This document shows, piece by piece, positions 48,052-59,341 of a stretch of 64,000 bases of DNA. The stretch is from assembly GCF_015220045.1 (NCBI RefSeq), contig NZ_JADBGB010000001.1, positions 835,001-899,000 on the forward strand, read 5' to 3'. Position numbers and translations under genes: made by a program. The notes beneath the pieces were generated by a model. That model had not been told where the DNA came from, did not search any database, and saw nothing but the letters and a program-made list of their open reading frames with translations. Position 1 is the stretch's first letter; the number at the start of each line of letters is the position of its first letter. Source of the DNA: Marivivens aquimaris. GTDB taxonomy: Bacteria > Pseudomonadota > Alphaproteobacteria > Rhodobacterales > Rhodobacteraceae.

Positions 48052-48379
48052 TATCCGGCGGTCCGACTTGGCGGACGCGGTATGTAATTATGCACACACA
48101 AACGTGGGGCGCCGCACAAGCGCCATGACTAAAATGTTGGGTCAAATTGGCGGTTATGCGGGCGCGAGACGCAAACCGCCTAATATATGCGCTCTAATTT
48201 TGCGGCTTAGCCAAAGCAATTCGCACTCGCAGAATAGAGGCTGACGGGTGCTGGCTCTGCATTTTTGCGGGAATCGACCGGAGAGAGGTCAGGAATCCTC
48301 TAGGTTGCCAAGCCGCGCCCTGCGCATTACCCTCACGTCATTGGTCAAGGATTTCACAACGGGAGGGCAAGAGCTGAGC

Positions 48380-48445
48380 ATGCGTATCATCCGCCGACTT
48401 CAGCATGGTCCCCGTGTTGCCCTGCAGATCCGTTTGCAGGGCTGA
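48380..48445 (+). other. Possible leader peptide ORF upstream of the ABC-F gene
   Basis: ATG 48380 opens a 21-codon ORF (MRIIRRLQHG...), ending TGA 48445, 68 bases before the ABC-F start. GGGAGG lies upstream, though with a long 13-base spacing. The end of the ORF overlaps an inverted repeat, CCCTGCA (48420-48426) with TGCAGGG (48435-48441). ABC-F resistance genes are often controlled by such leader attenuators. The rest of the 47809-48379 gap holds the transporter leader but no gene. Confidence 0.35.
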
Positions 48446-48513
48446 CCGATGATTTCCATCAAAGGTCTGCCCAGAGCCGCATTGCGGCAAAATTTCTGTG
48501 ACCCGAGATATCT

Positions 48514-50027
<1,514 letters not shown>

Positions 50028-50031
<4 letters not shown>

Positions 50032-51374
50032 CGGTTCAGGTGCCGCCACCAGTCGGCCGCGTAGGCCGCAAGACGGCTGTCCTCGGGCGGTATAACGCGG
50101 GTGGTTTCGGGCGCTTTGGCGTCCGGAATGCACAGCATCGCTGCGCCGACGCTGGTGCCTGTGGCGGATGCCGCGACCTCGACGCCGTCGGGCCTGATCG
50201 CGGCGAGCATAGCGAGGAAGTCGGTGTTCTTGGCGAACGGTCCTTCGATCACGGTCGGGCCTTTGGCACCTATCAGGTCGAGGCAGGTGTGCGTCATCAG
50301 GGCGAGGTAGTAGGACAGGGCAACCAGTTCTTCGCCCTCGGCGCGGGCAGTCCCGACCCATGACGCGGCGCGTCCTGCAAAGGGGCCGGTGTTCGGCTCC
50401 ACCGCTGGCAGCAGATAGATGCCGCCAAGCACGCTCTCGCGGTCAGCGCCTGTTGCCTGCCAGTCACGACCCTTGCGGATGATCTCGAACTCCCTCCCAC
50501 CCATGAAGCGGGAGGTCGGGACCGCTTGGCCCAATGCGTTCACGTTCATCAGCGTATCGCGCGCCGGGTCCAGTCGCGGTGCGCTGCCGCCCATCGCCAT
50601 GCAGATCACCCATGTCCCTGTCGAGACGACCGAGAACGCACCCTTGCGGCCCAGCAGGTGCGGGTAGAGCGAGGCGTTGGAGTCGTGGATGCCGACCATC
50701 ACGGGCGTGCCGGATGGAATGCCGGTAGCCTTTGCGATGTTATCGGTGATTGTGCCAAGCACGTCGGATGACTTGCGGGCAGGTGCCATGAGGTCTGCGA
50801 TCCTCAGACTGTCGACCAGCACCGAGAACCGCCCGTTTTGCGGCTCCCATAGGTCGGTATGGCAGCCAAGGCTAGTGACGTCGGTCGCCAGCTCTCCGGT
50901 CAGGCGGTAGCCCCAATACTGCGGGTATGTGACAATCGCTTTGACCTGATCGCGGAGGTCAGGGTGCGCCTCGAACAGCCAGTGAAGCTGCGCGCCGACA
51001 TTCAGGCCGAGCGGCAACCTCGGCGAGCCGGTCGCGTCGAAAGACGGCCTCAGCGCGTCATAGCCCTCTCCGCTATCAGGCCCGCTGAATTCGTAGTCCA
51101 GCATTGGCAGCGCAGCACCGTCTTGACCGATCAGAGTAGCCGAAGCTCCGTGCGTCGTGATGCTGATCGCGTCAATGCCGTAGGCGGTCTGGAACTCGGT
51201 CAAAACCTCCATGAAGAACGCGAAATGACCATCGAGGTCGAAATGCGGGTAGGGGCCGTCGGTCAGCACCGCATTGGGACGCGTCCTGACGTCGATCTCT
51301 TCCAAAGTTGCGGCATTGACCAGCGCCAGCTTGGCGTTGGTTTTGCCGACGTCGATGACGGCGATGTGCTTCAT
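50028..51374 (-). CDS. rhaK: L-rhamnulose kinase, RhaK type
   Basis: This 448-residue FGGY-type carbohydrate kinase starts [16 protein letters not shown], a divergent phosphate-1 motif, and has [13 protein letters not shown] in the second domain. It phosphorylates a deoxyketose, in this context L-rhamnulose. In Rhizobium leguminosarum RhaK is also needed for rhamnose uptake. It is last in the rhaSTPQUK unit and overlaps rhaU by four bases. Confidence 0.87.
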
Positions 51375-51685
51375 GGCATGTGGAACACGTTCGTCAGCGG
51401 GGTCGCGACGGGTTCGTTATTCGGGTGGGTCTCCATGATGTCGGCCATATGCGCCCACCATTTCTGCATCACCGGATGCTTCGGCAGATCGTCCATGCCG
51501 TGATTGTCCGTCCGCCAGAGGACACCGAAGAGGATGCCCGTCTCCTCGTCCAGATGGATCGAATAATCCGACACGCCTGCGCTTTTCAGGAGGTCGACCA
51601 GCTCGGGCCAAATCTCGTCATGGCGGCGCTTGTATTCGTCCAGCTGACCGTCGTGCAGCTTCATCTTGAAGGCATATTTCTGCAT
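51371..51685 (-). CDS. rhaU: L-rhamnose mutarotase
   Basis: This 104-residue RhaM/RhaU-family protein starts [20 protein letters not shown] and keeps the catalytic-region HxxIW (RHDEIWPEL) and WWAHMADIM. It interconverts alpha- and beta-L-rhamnose. Start 51685 overlaps the rhaQ stop by one base (TGATG) and follows GGAGG. It overlaps rhaK by four bases. Confidence 0.93.
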   Translation of the reverse strand: MQKYAFKMKLHDGQLDEYKRRHDEIWPELVDLLKSAGVSDYSIHLDEETGILFGVLWRTDNHGMDDLPKHPVMQKWWAHMADIMETHPNNEPVATPLTNVFHMP

Positions 51686-52668
51686 CACTTCCTCCACATC
51701 GCCCAGAGGCGCGGCAGGGCGATCACGCCGATCAGCAGCGCGCCGATGAAGATCGACATCACGATACCCGGAACGTTCAGCAGGCCAAGGCCGAAGGTCA
51801 CGAGGCCCATGACAAACGCGGCAATGACAACGCCAGGAATGGAGCCCGAACCGCCCAGAATGTTGACCCCGCCGAGGACGACCATGGTGACGACCTCAAG
51901 CTCCATGCCAAGCCCGATGGACGGGCGGGTGGAACCGAGGCGCGAGGTCAGGCACACAGCCGCAACGCCCGACATCAGGCCGGTGAGCATGAACAGAATG
52001 AACTTCACGCGGCCAACGCGGATGCCCGAAAACAGCGCGCCCGTGGCATTGTTGCCGATGGCGTAGACCGCGCGACCGAAGTTGGTTTTGTGCAGCAGGA
52101 TGCCGTAGATTACCGCGAGCACGAGGAAGAGCACGAACTCGAAGCTGATGACCCACCAGACGTAGCCTTGACCAAAGAAGGCGAAATCGCGCGGGTAGCC
52201 GCGGTAGGCTTGGTCGCCGAGGACGATGTAGCTGATGCCGCGGAACAGGCTCATCGTACCGATGGTCACCACGATCGACGGCAGGCCCATGACCGTGACA
52301 AGGATTGCGTTGAACGCGCCGCAAGCTACGCCGACCGCGAGGCCGGTCAACACGATGGTCAGGGTCGACACGTCGGACTGCGCCACAGCGCCCATCGCGG
52401 TTGAGGCCAGCGCGATGATCGAGGCGACAGAGAGGTCGATCTCTCCCGCGATGATCAGCAGCGCCATCGCAAATGCGATCATCGCCTTTTCGGTGAAGTT
52501 GAAGGTTGCGTCCGACAGGTTCCATGCGTTCAGGAAGTACGGCGAGGCAAACGAGTTCGCGATGAAAATTCCGATGGCGACGGCCAGCAGCAGCGTCTCC
52601 CAGCTTTTCAGGTTTTTCTGAAGCGGGGACTGGAGGCGGTCGGGAATGATGCGGTCGGTATGGCTCAT
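51685..52668 (-). CDS. rhaQ: Rhamnose ABC transporter permease
   Basis: This 327-residue RbsC-family permease has the signature [20 protein letters not shown] and about ten hydrophobic segments. It is the second permease of the rhamnose importer and is coupled to rhaP by ATGA overlap (52665-52668). Identification rests on operon context as much as on sequence. Confidence 0.9.
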   Translation of the reverse strand: MSHTDRIIPDRLQSPLQKNLKSWETLLLAVAIGIFIANSFASPYFLNAWNLSDATFNFTEKAMIAFAMALLIIAGEIDLSVASIIALASTAMGAVAQSDVSTLTIVLTGLAVGVACGAFNAILVTVMGLPSIVVTIGTMSLFRGISYIVLGDQAYRGYPRDFAFFGQGYVWWVISFEFVLFLVLAVIYGILLHKTNFGRAVYAIGNNATGALFSGIRVGRVKFILFMLTGLMSGVAAVCLTSRLGSTRPSIGLGMELEVVTMVVLGGVNILGGSGSIPGVVIAAFVMGLVTFGLGLLNVPGIVMSIFIGALLIGVIALPRLWAMWRK

Positions 52669-53642
52669 TGCGCGGCCTCCGCTTTCTTGAGGATGATGCG
52701 GCCTTTGGTGCGGCCAGCGCGGGTGTTGACGGCGATGGCGATGATGATCGCGCTCCCCGAGATGGCCATTTGCCAGAACGGGCTGACGTTGATGACCGGC
52801 AGAGCGTTCTTGATGACGCCAAGGAACAGTGCGCCGAGGACCGCGCCGCCGATGGAGCCGATCCCGCCGGAGATCGCGATGCCGCCGATCACGCAGGCGG
52901 CGACCACGTCAAGCTCGAACCCGAGCGCGATATCGACATAGGCGACGGCGTAGCGCGACACCCAGAGGTAACCTACGAGGCCCGCAAGCGCGCCCGAGAA
53001 GGTGAAGGCCCAGAACTGCGTTTTGCCGACGTCGATGCCTGTGTAGACCGCCGCGTGAGGGTTGCCGCCGACCGCATAGAATGCGCGGCCCAGCGTCGTG
53101 CGGGTCATGATGACGAAGAAGATAATCGTCATGATGATCGCGATCCACGACAGCATAGGCAGACCGAGCAGGGCGGCGCGGGGGAAGGCTTTGAAGGCGT
53201 CCGACATCTCGTGGCTGTTCACCCATTTACCGTCGGAAATCAGGAAGATAACGCCGCGATAGATGGTCATCGTGCCGAGCGTCACCACGATGGGCGGGAT
53301 GTCCAATTTCCACACCAGCACGCCGTTGAACATGCCGAGCAGGGCGCCAAGCGCGATAGCGACGATCAGGATCACGACCACTGGCGTTCCGGGGGCTGCG
53401 ACGTTGATCATTGCGCAGACCATGCCCGTCAGCGCGAGGTTTGCCGCCACCGACAGGTCGATACACTTCGTCAGGATCACGATCATTTGGCCTATGGCCA
53501 GCAGGATCAGCGGCGAGGTGTCATTGAACACGGCAGCGAGGTTCGAAGGCGCGACAAACGCGGGGAAACGGGTCGCGATGAGGACCACCAGTACGACAAT
53601 CGCGCCTGTCAGTATCATCTCGCGGGATTTGAGGATGCTCAT
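52665..53642 (-). CDS. rhaP: Rhamnose ABC transporter permease
   Basis: This 325-residue RbsC-family permease has the family segment MIVILTKCIDLSVAANLALTG and C-terminal basic tail. It begins right after the rhaT stop codon with no gap and overlaps rhaQ by four bases. It forms the membrane channel with RhaQ. Confidence 0.9.
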   Translation of the reverse strand: MSILKSREMILTGAIVVLVVLIATRFPAFVAPSNLAAVFNDTSPLILLAIGQMIVILTKCIDLSVAANLALTGMVCAMINVAAPGTPVVVILIVAIALGALLGMFNGVLVWKLDIPPIVVTLGTMTIYRGVIFLISDGKWVNSHEMSDAFKAFPRAALLGLPMLSWIAIIMTIIFFVIMTRTTLGRAFYAVGGNPHAAVYTGIDVGKTQFWAFTFSGALAGLVGYLWVSRYAVAYVDIALGFELDVVAACVIGGIAISGGIGSIGGAVLGALFLGVIKNALPVINVSPFWQMAISGSAIIIAIAVNTRAGRTKGRIILKKAEAAQ

Positions 53643-55157
53643 TTACGCCTCCGCGATGCCCGCAGCGTGGCGGACCAGAGTTTCGGGGGTCATGTCATCG
53701 CCGCTCACCTCGGCAACGATCTTGCCTTCGCGCATGACGATCACGCGGTCAGACATGCCGAGGACTTCGGGGATTTCGGAACTGACCATGATGACGGCGA
53801 GTCCCTGCGCGGCAAGTTCGGCCATAAAGTCGTGGACGGCAGCTTTCGAGCCGATGTCGATGCCCTTGGTCGGCTCATCAAGGATGATGACCTTCGGCTT
53901 CGTCGCCAGCCATTTCGCGATGACAACCTTCTGCTGGTTGCCGCCCGACAGATTGCCGACAGGCGTATCGAGCGATGCAGCCCTCAGATCGAGGCGCTGG
54001 GTGTATTCGCGGGCGAGGGCGAATTCCTCGGCCAGCCGGATGAACCCGTCCTTCGACGTGCGCTTAAGCGAGGCGAGCGACACGTTCTGGAAAATCGGCA
54101 TCGGGCGGATTGCGCCTTGCAGGCCGCGGTCCTCGGGCACATAGACGATGCCCGCCTCGACCGCCGCAGCGGGCGACCGGATGACCGTGATCTGTTCGTC
54201 AATTTTAGTGATGCCCTTGGACGGCTTAGTGATGCCGAAGAGCGATTGCATGAACTCTGACCGGCCCGCACCGACAAGGCCATAAAACCCAAGGATTTCG
54301 CCACGATGCAGGGTGAAGTTAATGCCCTCGAACTCCGTCGGATGGTCGTAACCGACGACCTGAAGAACCTCGGTCCCCAAGAGCGGCTCGCGTTTCGGGA
54401 ACACCTGATCGACGGAACGGCCGACCATCATCTGGACCAGCTCGCCTTCGCTAATTTCCGAAATCAAGCCGTCCGCCACGAACTGCCCGTCACGGAACAC
54501 GGTGTAGCGGTCGGCGATGCGGAAAATCTCGTCGAACTTGTGGCTGATGAACAGGATCGCCTTGCCCTGCGCCTTGAGCTTATCCACCAGCTCGTACAGT
54601 TCGTGGATTTCCTTGTGGGACAGCGACGCCGTTGGCTCGTCCATGATTACGACCTGCGCGTCGATAGACAGCGCGCGTGAAATAGCGACGAGGTGTTTTG
54701 ATGCGATGCCGAGGTCGCGCAGGCGGGCCTGCGGGTCGATCTCTGCCCCGATGCTCCGCAGAATTTCGGCGGCCTTTCGCGTCTGTGTGCGTGTGTCGAT
54801 CAGGCCCCATTTGGTCTTGGGCGCGTGACCGAGAAAGATGTTCTCTGCAACGGTGAGGTCGTCGAACAGCACCGTTTCTTGGTGAATGGCAGTGATGCCG
54901 TGCGCCGCCGCGTCCTGCGCGGTCGGGAAATTCACTTCGGTGTCGCCGACATAGATCGCGCCGCCGTCGGGCTGGTAGATGCCCGTCAGGATCTTCACGA
55001 GCGTCGACTTGCCCGCGCCGTTTTCGCCGACAAGCGCAGTCACCTGACCCGGATAGAGGCCCAGCTGCACGTTATCGAGCGCTTTGACGCCCGGAAATGT
55101 CTTGGTGATCCGGTCGAGCCTGAGTGCGGGCCCGTCGGACTGATGAAGAGATTGCAT
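53643..55157 (-). CDS. rhaT: Rhamnose ABC transporter ATPase, tandem domains
   Basis: This 504-residue RbsA-type protein has Walker A GENGAGKSTLVKIL, Walker B VVIMDEPTASLS, and a second domain with NLSGGNQQKVVIAKWL and VIILDEPTKGID. It powers the RhaP/RhaQ permeases. It is separated from rhaS by the long hairpin at 55174. It should not be confused with the enteric RhaT, a proton symporter. Confidence 0.93.
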   Translation of the reverse strand: MQSLHQSDGPALRLDRITKTFPGVKALDNVQLGLYPGQVTALVGENGAGKSTLVKILTGIYQPDGGAIYVGDTEVNFPTAQDAAAHGITAIHQETVLFDDLTVAENIFLGHAPKTKWGLIDTRTQTRKAAEILRSIGAEIDPQARLRDLGIASKHLVAISRALSIDAQVVIMDEPTASLSHKEIHELYELVDKLKAQGKAILFISHKFDEIFRIADRYTVFRDGQFVADGLISEISEGELVQMMVGRSVDQVFPKREPLLGTEVLQVVGYDHPTEFEGINFTLHRGEILGFYGLVGAGRSEFMQSLFGITKPSKGITKIDEQITVIRSPAAAVEAGIVYVPEDRGLQGAIRPMPIFQNVSLASLKRTSKDGFIRLAEEFALAREYTQRLDLRAASLDTPVGNLSGGNQQKVVIAKWLATKPKVIILDEPTKGIDIGSKAAVHDFMAELAAQGLAVIMVSSEIPEVLGMSDRVIVMREGKIVAEVSGDDMTPETLVRHAAGIAEA

Positions 55158-55173
55158 AAAACCCCCGAAAAGA

Positions 55174-55205
55174 AGACCGGCGCGCGGTCTGACGCGCGCC
55201 GGTCT
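55174..55205 (-). terminator. Intercistronic hairpin between rhaS and rhaT
   Basis: AGACCGGCGCGCG and CGCGCGCCGGTCT form a perfect 13-bp stem with a six-base loop, right after rhaS. There is no U-run on the minus strand. Like the hairpin after the ytfQ-like gene, it probably protects rhaS mRNA or attenuates the downstream genes. Confidence 0.75.
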
Positions 55206-55214
55206 GTGGGATGC

Positions 55215-56207
55215 TTAGAAAATGTTGACGAAGTCGGCGATGTTCGATGCGTCGTAAACGAACGGATCGGCCATGGCGCCCGAGTTGGTGTCGTCGAGGG
55301 TCACTTCGCCCATGCGGCCCATCGGGATCGATGCGCCCGGCTCTGCGGTGGCTTCACCGGTGGCCAGTGCGTGCGCGATCATGGTTGCCGAGTAACCGAG
55401 GTCGATCGGGTTCCAGATGGCGAACGACTGCGATGCGCCGGACTCGATGGCGCCAGCCATTTCGGACGGCAGGCCCAGACCGGTGACGTTGATCTCGCCC
55501 GCCTTGCCAGCGTCTGCGACAGCCTGAGCGGCAGCCACAATACCAACCGAGGTCGGCGCGATGATGGCGTCGAGGTCCGGATAGGACTGCATCAGGCCCT
55601 GCGCTTCGCGGTAGGACTTGTCGGCGAGGTCGTCACCGTAAACGGTCGCGACGACTTCGATGCCGGGGTAGTTGCCCATCACCTTGTTCATCTCTTCGAT
55701 CCAGATGTTCTGGTTCGTCGCGGTGGCCGATGCCGAAAGAACGGCGACCTGACCGCCGTCAGGCAGGTGGTCGGCGGCCAGCTTGATGATCATGTTACCG
55801 ATCAGCGGGTTCGACGACGGGTTCAGGTGCATCTGGCGGCCTTCTTCGGCAACGCCCGAGTCCCACGAGATGACGGTGATGCCGCGCTGCATGGCGCGGG
55901 CGAGGGCAGGCGCGACCGCATCAGGGTCGTTGGCCGAAATCGCGATGGCGTCGACGCCCTGCGCGATGAGAGAGTTGATCACTTCGATCTGACCTTCAGC
56001 GGTGGTGTCGGTCGGACCGGTGTAGATGATTTCGACGTCGCCCAGCTCTGCGGCGGCCTCTTCGGCACCTTTGGCGGCAGCTTCGAAGAAGCCGATACCT
56101 AGTGCTTTCACGACCAGAGCGATGCGCATGTCTTCGGCCTGTGCAGCCGAACCGGTAAACGCAGCGGCGATCGCTGCGGTCGACAAGATCTTCTTCATTA
56201 CACTCAT
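55215..56207 (-). CDS. rhaS: Periplasmic rhamnose-binding protein
   Basis: This 330-residue protein has a signal peptide (MSVMKKILSTAAIAAAFTGS, cleavage near AQA-E) and a ribose-type binding fold (MRIALVVKALGIGFFEAAAK). It matches the binding protein of the rhizobial rhamnose importer in order and length. Start 56207 follows GGGAGG by a good spacing; an upstream Met at 56228 lacks it. It is the first transport gene after rhaR. Confidence 0.9.
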   Translation of the reverse strand: MSVMKKILSTAAIAAAFTGSAAQAEDMRIALVVKALGIGFFEAAAKGAEEAAAELGDVEIIYTGPTDTTAEGQIEVINSLIAQGVDAIAISANDPDAVAPALARAMQRGITVISWDSGVAEEGRQMHLNPSSNPLIGNMIIKLAADHLPDGGQVAVLSASATATNQNIWIEEMNKVMGNYPGIEVVATVYGDDLADKSYREAQGLMQSYPDLDAIIAPTSVGIVAAAQAVADAGKAGEINVTGLGLPSEMAGAIESGASQSFAIWNPIDLGYSATMIAHALATGEATAEPGASIPMGRMGEVTLDDTNSGAMADPFVYDASNIADFVNIF

Positions 56208-56238
56208 GATTTCCTCCCTAAAGTGCAACCTAGCGGAT

Positions 56239-57042
56239 TTAAGTTACCGCCTCCTTCGCTTCCGCGCCCTCAACAGGGGCTACGATGAGCTTGACCTCCG
56301 CTGCTTCGAGCATGGCGGCCGTCTTGTCCGTGATCCCCTCATCGGTGATCACGATGTCGATCCGGTCGAGACCGCACAGAACGAGACTGCTGCGGTGCTC
56401 GAATTTCGAACTGTCGACCAGAACGACGAGCTCGTCGGCCTGTCCGATCAGTTTCTGTTCGGCCTGGATCAAAAGCGGGTCTGCCTCCATCAGACCCAGC
56501 GGGCCGATACCTTGGGCCCCCATGAACATGCGGCGCGCGTAGAAATTGCGCGTCACGTCGTTCTCGAACGGGGAGAGCACGATGTTCTGTTCGCGGTAGA
56601 TGACACCGCCCGACAGCATGATCGTGTTCTTGGAGTTCTTCAGCAGATGCGCCGCAATCGGGAACGAGTTGGTGAACACCTGCATCCGCTTGGACGCGAG
56701 CGGGTGGACCATCTGGAACGTCGTCGTGCCGCCGTTGATGATGATGGGGTCGCCATCCTCGCACAATTCGACAGCAGCGCGTGCGACTGCTTGTTTCTGC
56801 TTGATGTTGATCGTTTCGTTGATCGAAAACGGACGACCGGCGAGCCCGACCACCTGCGGCGGGGTCAGTGCTTCGGCGCCGCCACGCACGCGGCGCAGCT
56901 TCTTACGCTCATGGAGCGTGCCGATATCCCTGCGAATAGTGGCTTCCGAGGCTCCGGTCAGGCCACATAGGTCAATCACCGTCACGACCGGCCGGTCCTG
57001 AACAGCGGATAGAATGACCCTATGACGCTCGGTTTCGTGCAT
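56239..57042 (-). CDS. rhaR: DeoR-family regulator of rhamnose genes
   Basis: This 267-residue protein has the DeoR helix-turn-helix (VIDLCGLTGASEATIRRDIG) and a sugar-phosphate-binding C-terminal domain (DPIIINGGTTTFQMV; SKFEHRS). In R. leguminosarum, the DeoR-type RhaR represses the rha locus. It is the first gene leftward, with rhaD divergent. Start 57042 follows AAGGGAG. A palindrome at 57129 and CAATCAT-type motifs in the intergenic region are candidate binding sites. Confidence 0.9.
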   Translation of the reverse strand: MHETERHRVILSAVQDRPVVTVIDLCGLTGASEATIRRDIGTLHERKKLRRVRGGAEALTPPQVVGLAGRPFSINETINIKQKQAVARAAVELCEDGDPIIINGGTTTFQMVHPLASKRMQVFTNSFPIAAHLLKNSKNTIMLSGGVIYREQNIVLSPFENDVTRNFYARRMFMGAQGIGPLGLMEADPLLIQAEQKLIGQADELVVLVDSSKFEHRSSLVLCGLDRIDIVITDEGITDKTAAMLEAAEVKLIVAPVEGAEAKEAVT

Positions 57043-57128
57043 TAAATACTCCCTTGAGGCGGAATGTTGCGAGAGAATCCGCCGATCTGTCAATCACAAA
57101 AAATCAAAAACAATCATGCTGCACCTGC

Positions 57129-57150
57129 AAACGATCATTCGTGATCGTTT
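57129..57150. promoter_or_regulatory. Palindromic operator in the rhaR-rhaD intergenic region
   Basis: AAACGATCA-TTCG-TGATCGTTT is a perfect 9-bp inverted repeat. It is flanked by CAATCATG (near 57112) and ATGATTGAC (near 57151), so two overlapping levels of symmetry are present. It lies between the divergent rhaR and rhaD starts and is the likely RhaR site. Confidence 0.75.
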
Positions 57151-57229
57151 ATGATTGACATTCCGACGCACCCCCGACAGTTTTGCATCAAAGGGTATTA
57201 TCGCGTTTTGCGCGCGAAGGGAGGATATG

Positions 57230-59332
57230 ATGTCGAATTCCGGTGCAGATCAGCGCCTTATTAACGGCTGGGACGACGCCAAAGCCGCCAGCATGAGCGA
57301 GTCGGAAAAGTTGCTTTACCGCTCGAACCTGCTTGGTTCTGACAAGCGGATCACCAATTACGGTGGCGGTAACACCTCGGCCAAGGTCATGGAAAAAGAT
57401 CCGCTGACCGGTGAAGAGGTCGAGGTTCTCTGGGTCAAAGGTTCGGGCGGTGACGTCGGTTCGATCAAGATGGACGGTTTCGCCACGCTCTACATGGACA
57501 AGCTCCGCGCGCTCAAAGGTATCTATCGCGGGGTGGAGTTCGAGGACGAGATGGTCGGCTACCTGCCGCACTGCACTTGGAACCTGAACCCGCGCGCCGC
57601 GTCGATCGATACCCCCCTTCATGCCTATGTGCCGCGCAAGCACGTCGATCACATGCACCCCGATGCGATCATCGCGATTGCGGCGTCGAAGAATTCCAAA
57701 GAACTGACCCAAGAGATTTTCGGCTCTGACATCGGCTGGCTGCCTTGGAAAAAGCCCGGTTATGAGTTGGGTCTGTGGCTGGAGAAATTCTGCGTTGAGA
57801 ACCCCGATGCGAAGGGCGTCGTGCTGGAATCCCACGGCCTGTTCACGTGGGATGACGATGCCAAGGCATGTTATGAGCTGACGCTGGAGATTATCCAGAA
57901 AGCGATGGACTGGTTCGCAGCCAAGACCGAAGGGCAGGCGGCTTTCGGCGGCGCGGTTCATGCCTCGCTGGACGCTGCCGCCCGCCGCGCGGTGGCCGCG
58001 CAACTGATGCCTGCAATCCGAGGCATGGTCTCCGGCGCGCAGCACATGGTCGGTCATTTTGACGACCAGGACGCCGTGCTGGAGTTCGTCAATTCGAAGA
58101 ATATGGAGCCGCTCGCCGCGCTCGGTACATCGTGCCCCGACCACTTTCTGCGCACGAAAATCCGTCCGCTGGTCGTGGCCTTCGATCCTGCGAAAAACAA
58201 CGTGGACGAGGTGCTGGAAGGGTTGCCCGCTCAGGTCGCCGCTTACCGCGATGACTACGCAGCCTATTATAATCGCTGCAAAAAAGACAACTCGCCCGCG
58301 CTGCGCGACCCCAACGCCGTGGTCTATCTGGTCCCCGGTGTCGGCATGATCACCTTCGCCAAGGACAAGGCGACGGCTCGCATTTCCGGCGAGTTCTACG
58401 TCAACGCCATCAACGTGATGCGTGGCTCGTCCGCCGTGTCGGAATATTGCGGTCTGCCCGAACAAGAAGCTTTCGACATCGAATACTGGTTGCTCGAAGA
58501 GGCGAAGCTTCAGCGGATGCCCAAGCCGAAATCCATGGCGGGTCGCGTTGCGCTGATCACCGGCGGCGCTGGCGGCATCGGTGCGGCGACCGCCCACCGC
58601 TACCTGACCGAAGGTGCGTGCGTCATGCTGGCCGACATCAACGCGGCCTCGCTCGAAGAGGTCCGCGCGGGCTTTGCCAAGCAGTTCGGCGCTGACGTCG
58701 TGCGCACAGTCGAGATGAACGTGACCGACGAGCAGGCGATTATCGATGCCTACGCCTACACCTCGGTCGAATTCGGCGGCGTCGATATCCTCGTGTCGAA
58801 CGCGGGCATCGCGTCCTCGGCCCCGATCGAGAAGACAACGCTCGACCTGTGGAACAAGAACATGGACATCCTGTCCACGGGCTATTTCCTCGTGAGCCGC
58901 GAAGCGTTCAAGGTCATGCGCCAGCAGAACATCGGCGGCTCCATCGTGTTCGTCGCTTCGAAAAACGGCCTCGCCGCATCGCCGAACGCGTCGGCCTATT
59001 GCACCGCAAAGGCCGCTGAAATCCATCTGGCCCGCTGCCTCGCGCTCGAAGGCGCAGAGGCCGGTATCCGCGTCAACGTGGTCAACCCCGACGCCGTGCT
59101 GCGCGGCTCGAAAATCTGGGAAGGCGAGTGGTTGGAACAGCGCGCGGGCACCTACGGCACCGACAAAGAGGGGCTCGAGGAGATGTACCGCAACCGCTCC
59201 ATGCTGAAACGCTCTGTCCTGCCCGAAGACATCGCGGAAGCCGCCTATTTCCTTGCCTCCGAAGCTTCGGCAAAGTCGACGGGCAATATCATCAACGTCG
59301 ATGCTGGCAATGTCCAAGCGTTCACGCGGTAA
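57230..59332 (+). CDS. rhaD: Bifunctional rhamnulose-phosphate aldolase/dehydrogenase
   Basis: This 700-residue fusion has an N-terminal class II aldolase domain (about 25-420; YGGGNTSAKVM, HMHPDAIIAIA, LESHGLFTW for the zinc His residues) and a C-terminal short-chain dehydrogenase (about 437-700; ITGGAGGIGAATAH, SAYCTAKAAE catalytic Tyr and Lys). It should cleave L-rhamnulose-1-phosphate to dihydroxyacetone phosphate and L-lactaldehyde, then oxidise the latter. The start 57230 has a better spacing to GGGAGG than the ATG at 57227. It is coupled to rhaI after nine bases. Confidence 0.93.
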   Translation: MSNSGADQRLINGWDDAKAASMSESEKLLYRSNLLGSDKRITNYGGGNTSAKVMEKDPLTGEEVEVLWVKGSGGDVGSIKMDGFATLYMDKLRALKGIYRGVEFEDEMVGYLPHCTWNLNPRAASIDTPLHAYVPRKHVDHMHPDAIIAIAASKNSKELTQEIFGSDIGWLPWKKPGYELGLWLEKFCVENPDAKGVVLESHGLFTWDDDAKACYELTLEIIQKAMDWFAAKTEGQAAFGGAVHASLDAAARRAVAAQLMPAIRGMVSGAQHMVGHFDDQDAVLEFVNSKNMEPLAALGTSCPDHFLRTKIRPLVVAFDPAKNNVDEVLEGLPAQVAAYRDDYAAYYNRCKKDNSPALRDPNAVVYLVPGVGMITFAKDKATARISGEFYVNAINVMRGSSAVSEYCGLPEQEAFDIEYWLLEEAKLQRMPKPKSMAGRVALITGGAGGIGAATAHRYLTEGACVMLADINAASLEEVRAGFAKQFGADVVRTVEMNVTDEQAIIDAYAYTSVEFGGVDILVSNAGIASSAPIEKTTLDLWNKNMDILSTGYFLVSREAFKVMRQQNIGGSIVFVASKNGLAASPNASAYCTAKAAEIHLARCLALEGAEAGIRVNVVNPDAVLRGSKIWEGEWLEQRAGTYGTDKEGLEEMYRNRSMLKRSVLPEDIAEAAYFLASEASAKSTGNIINVDAGNVQAFTR

Positions 59333-59341
59333 GGTGCTGTT

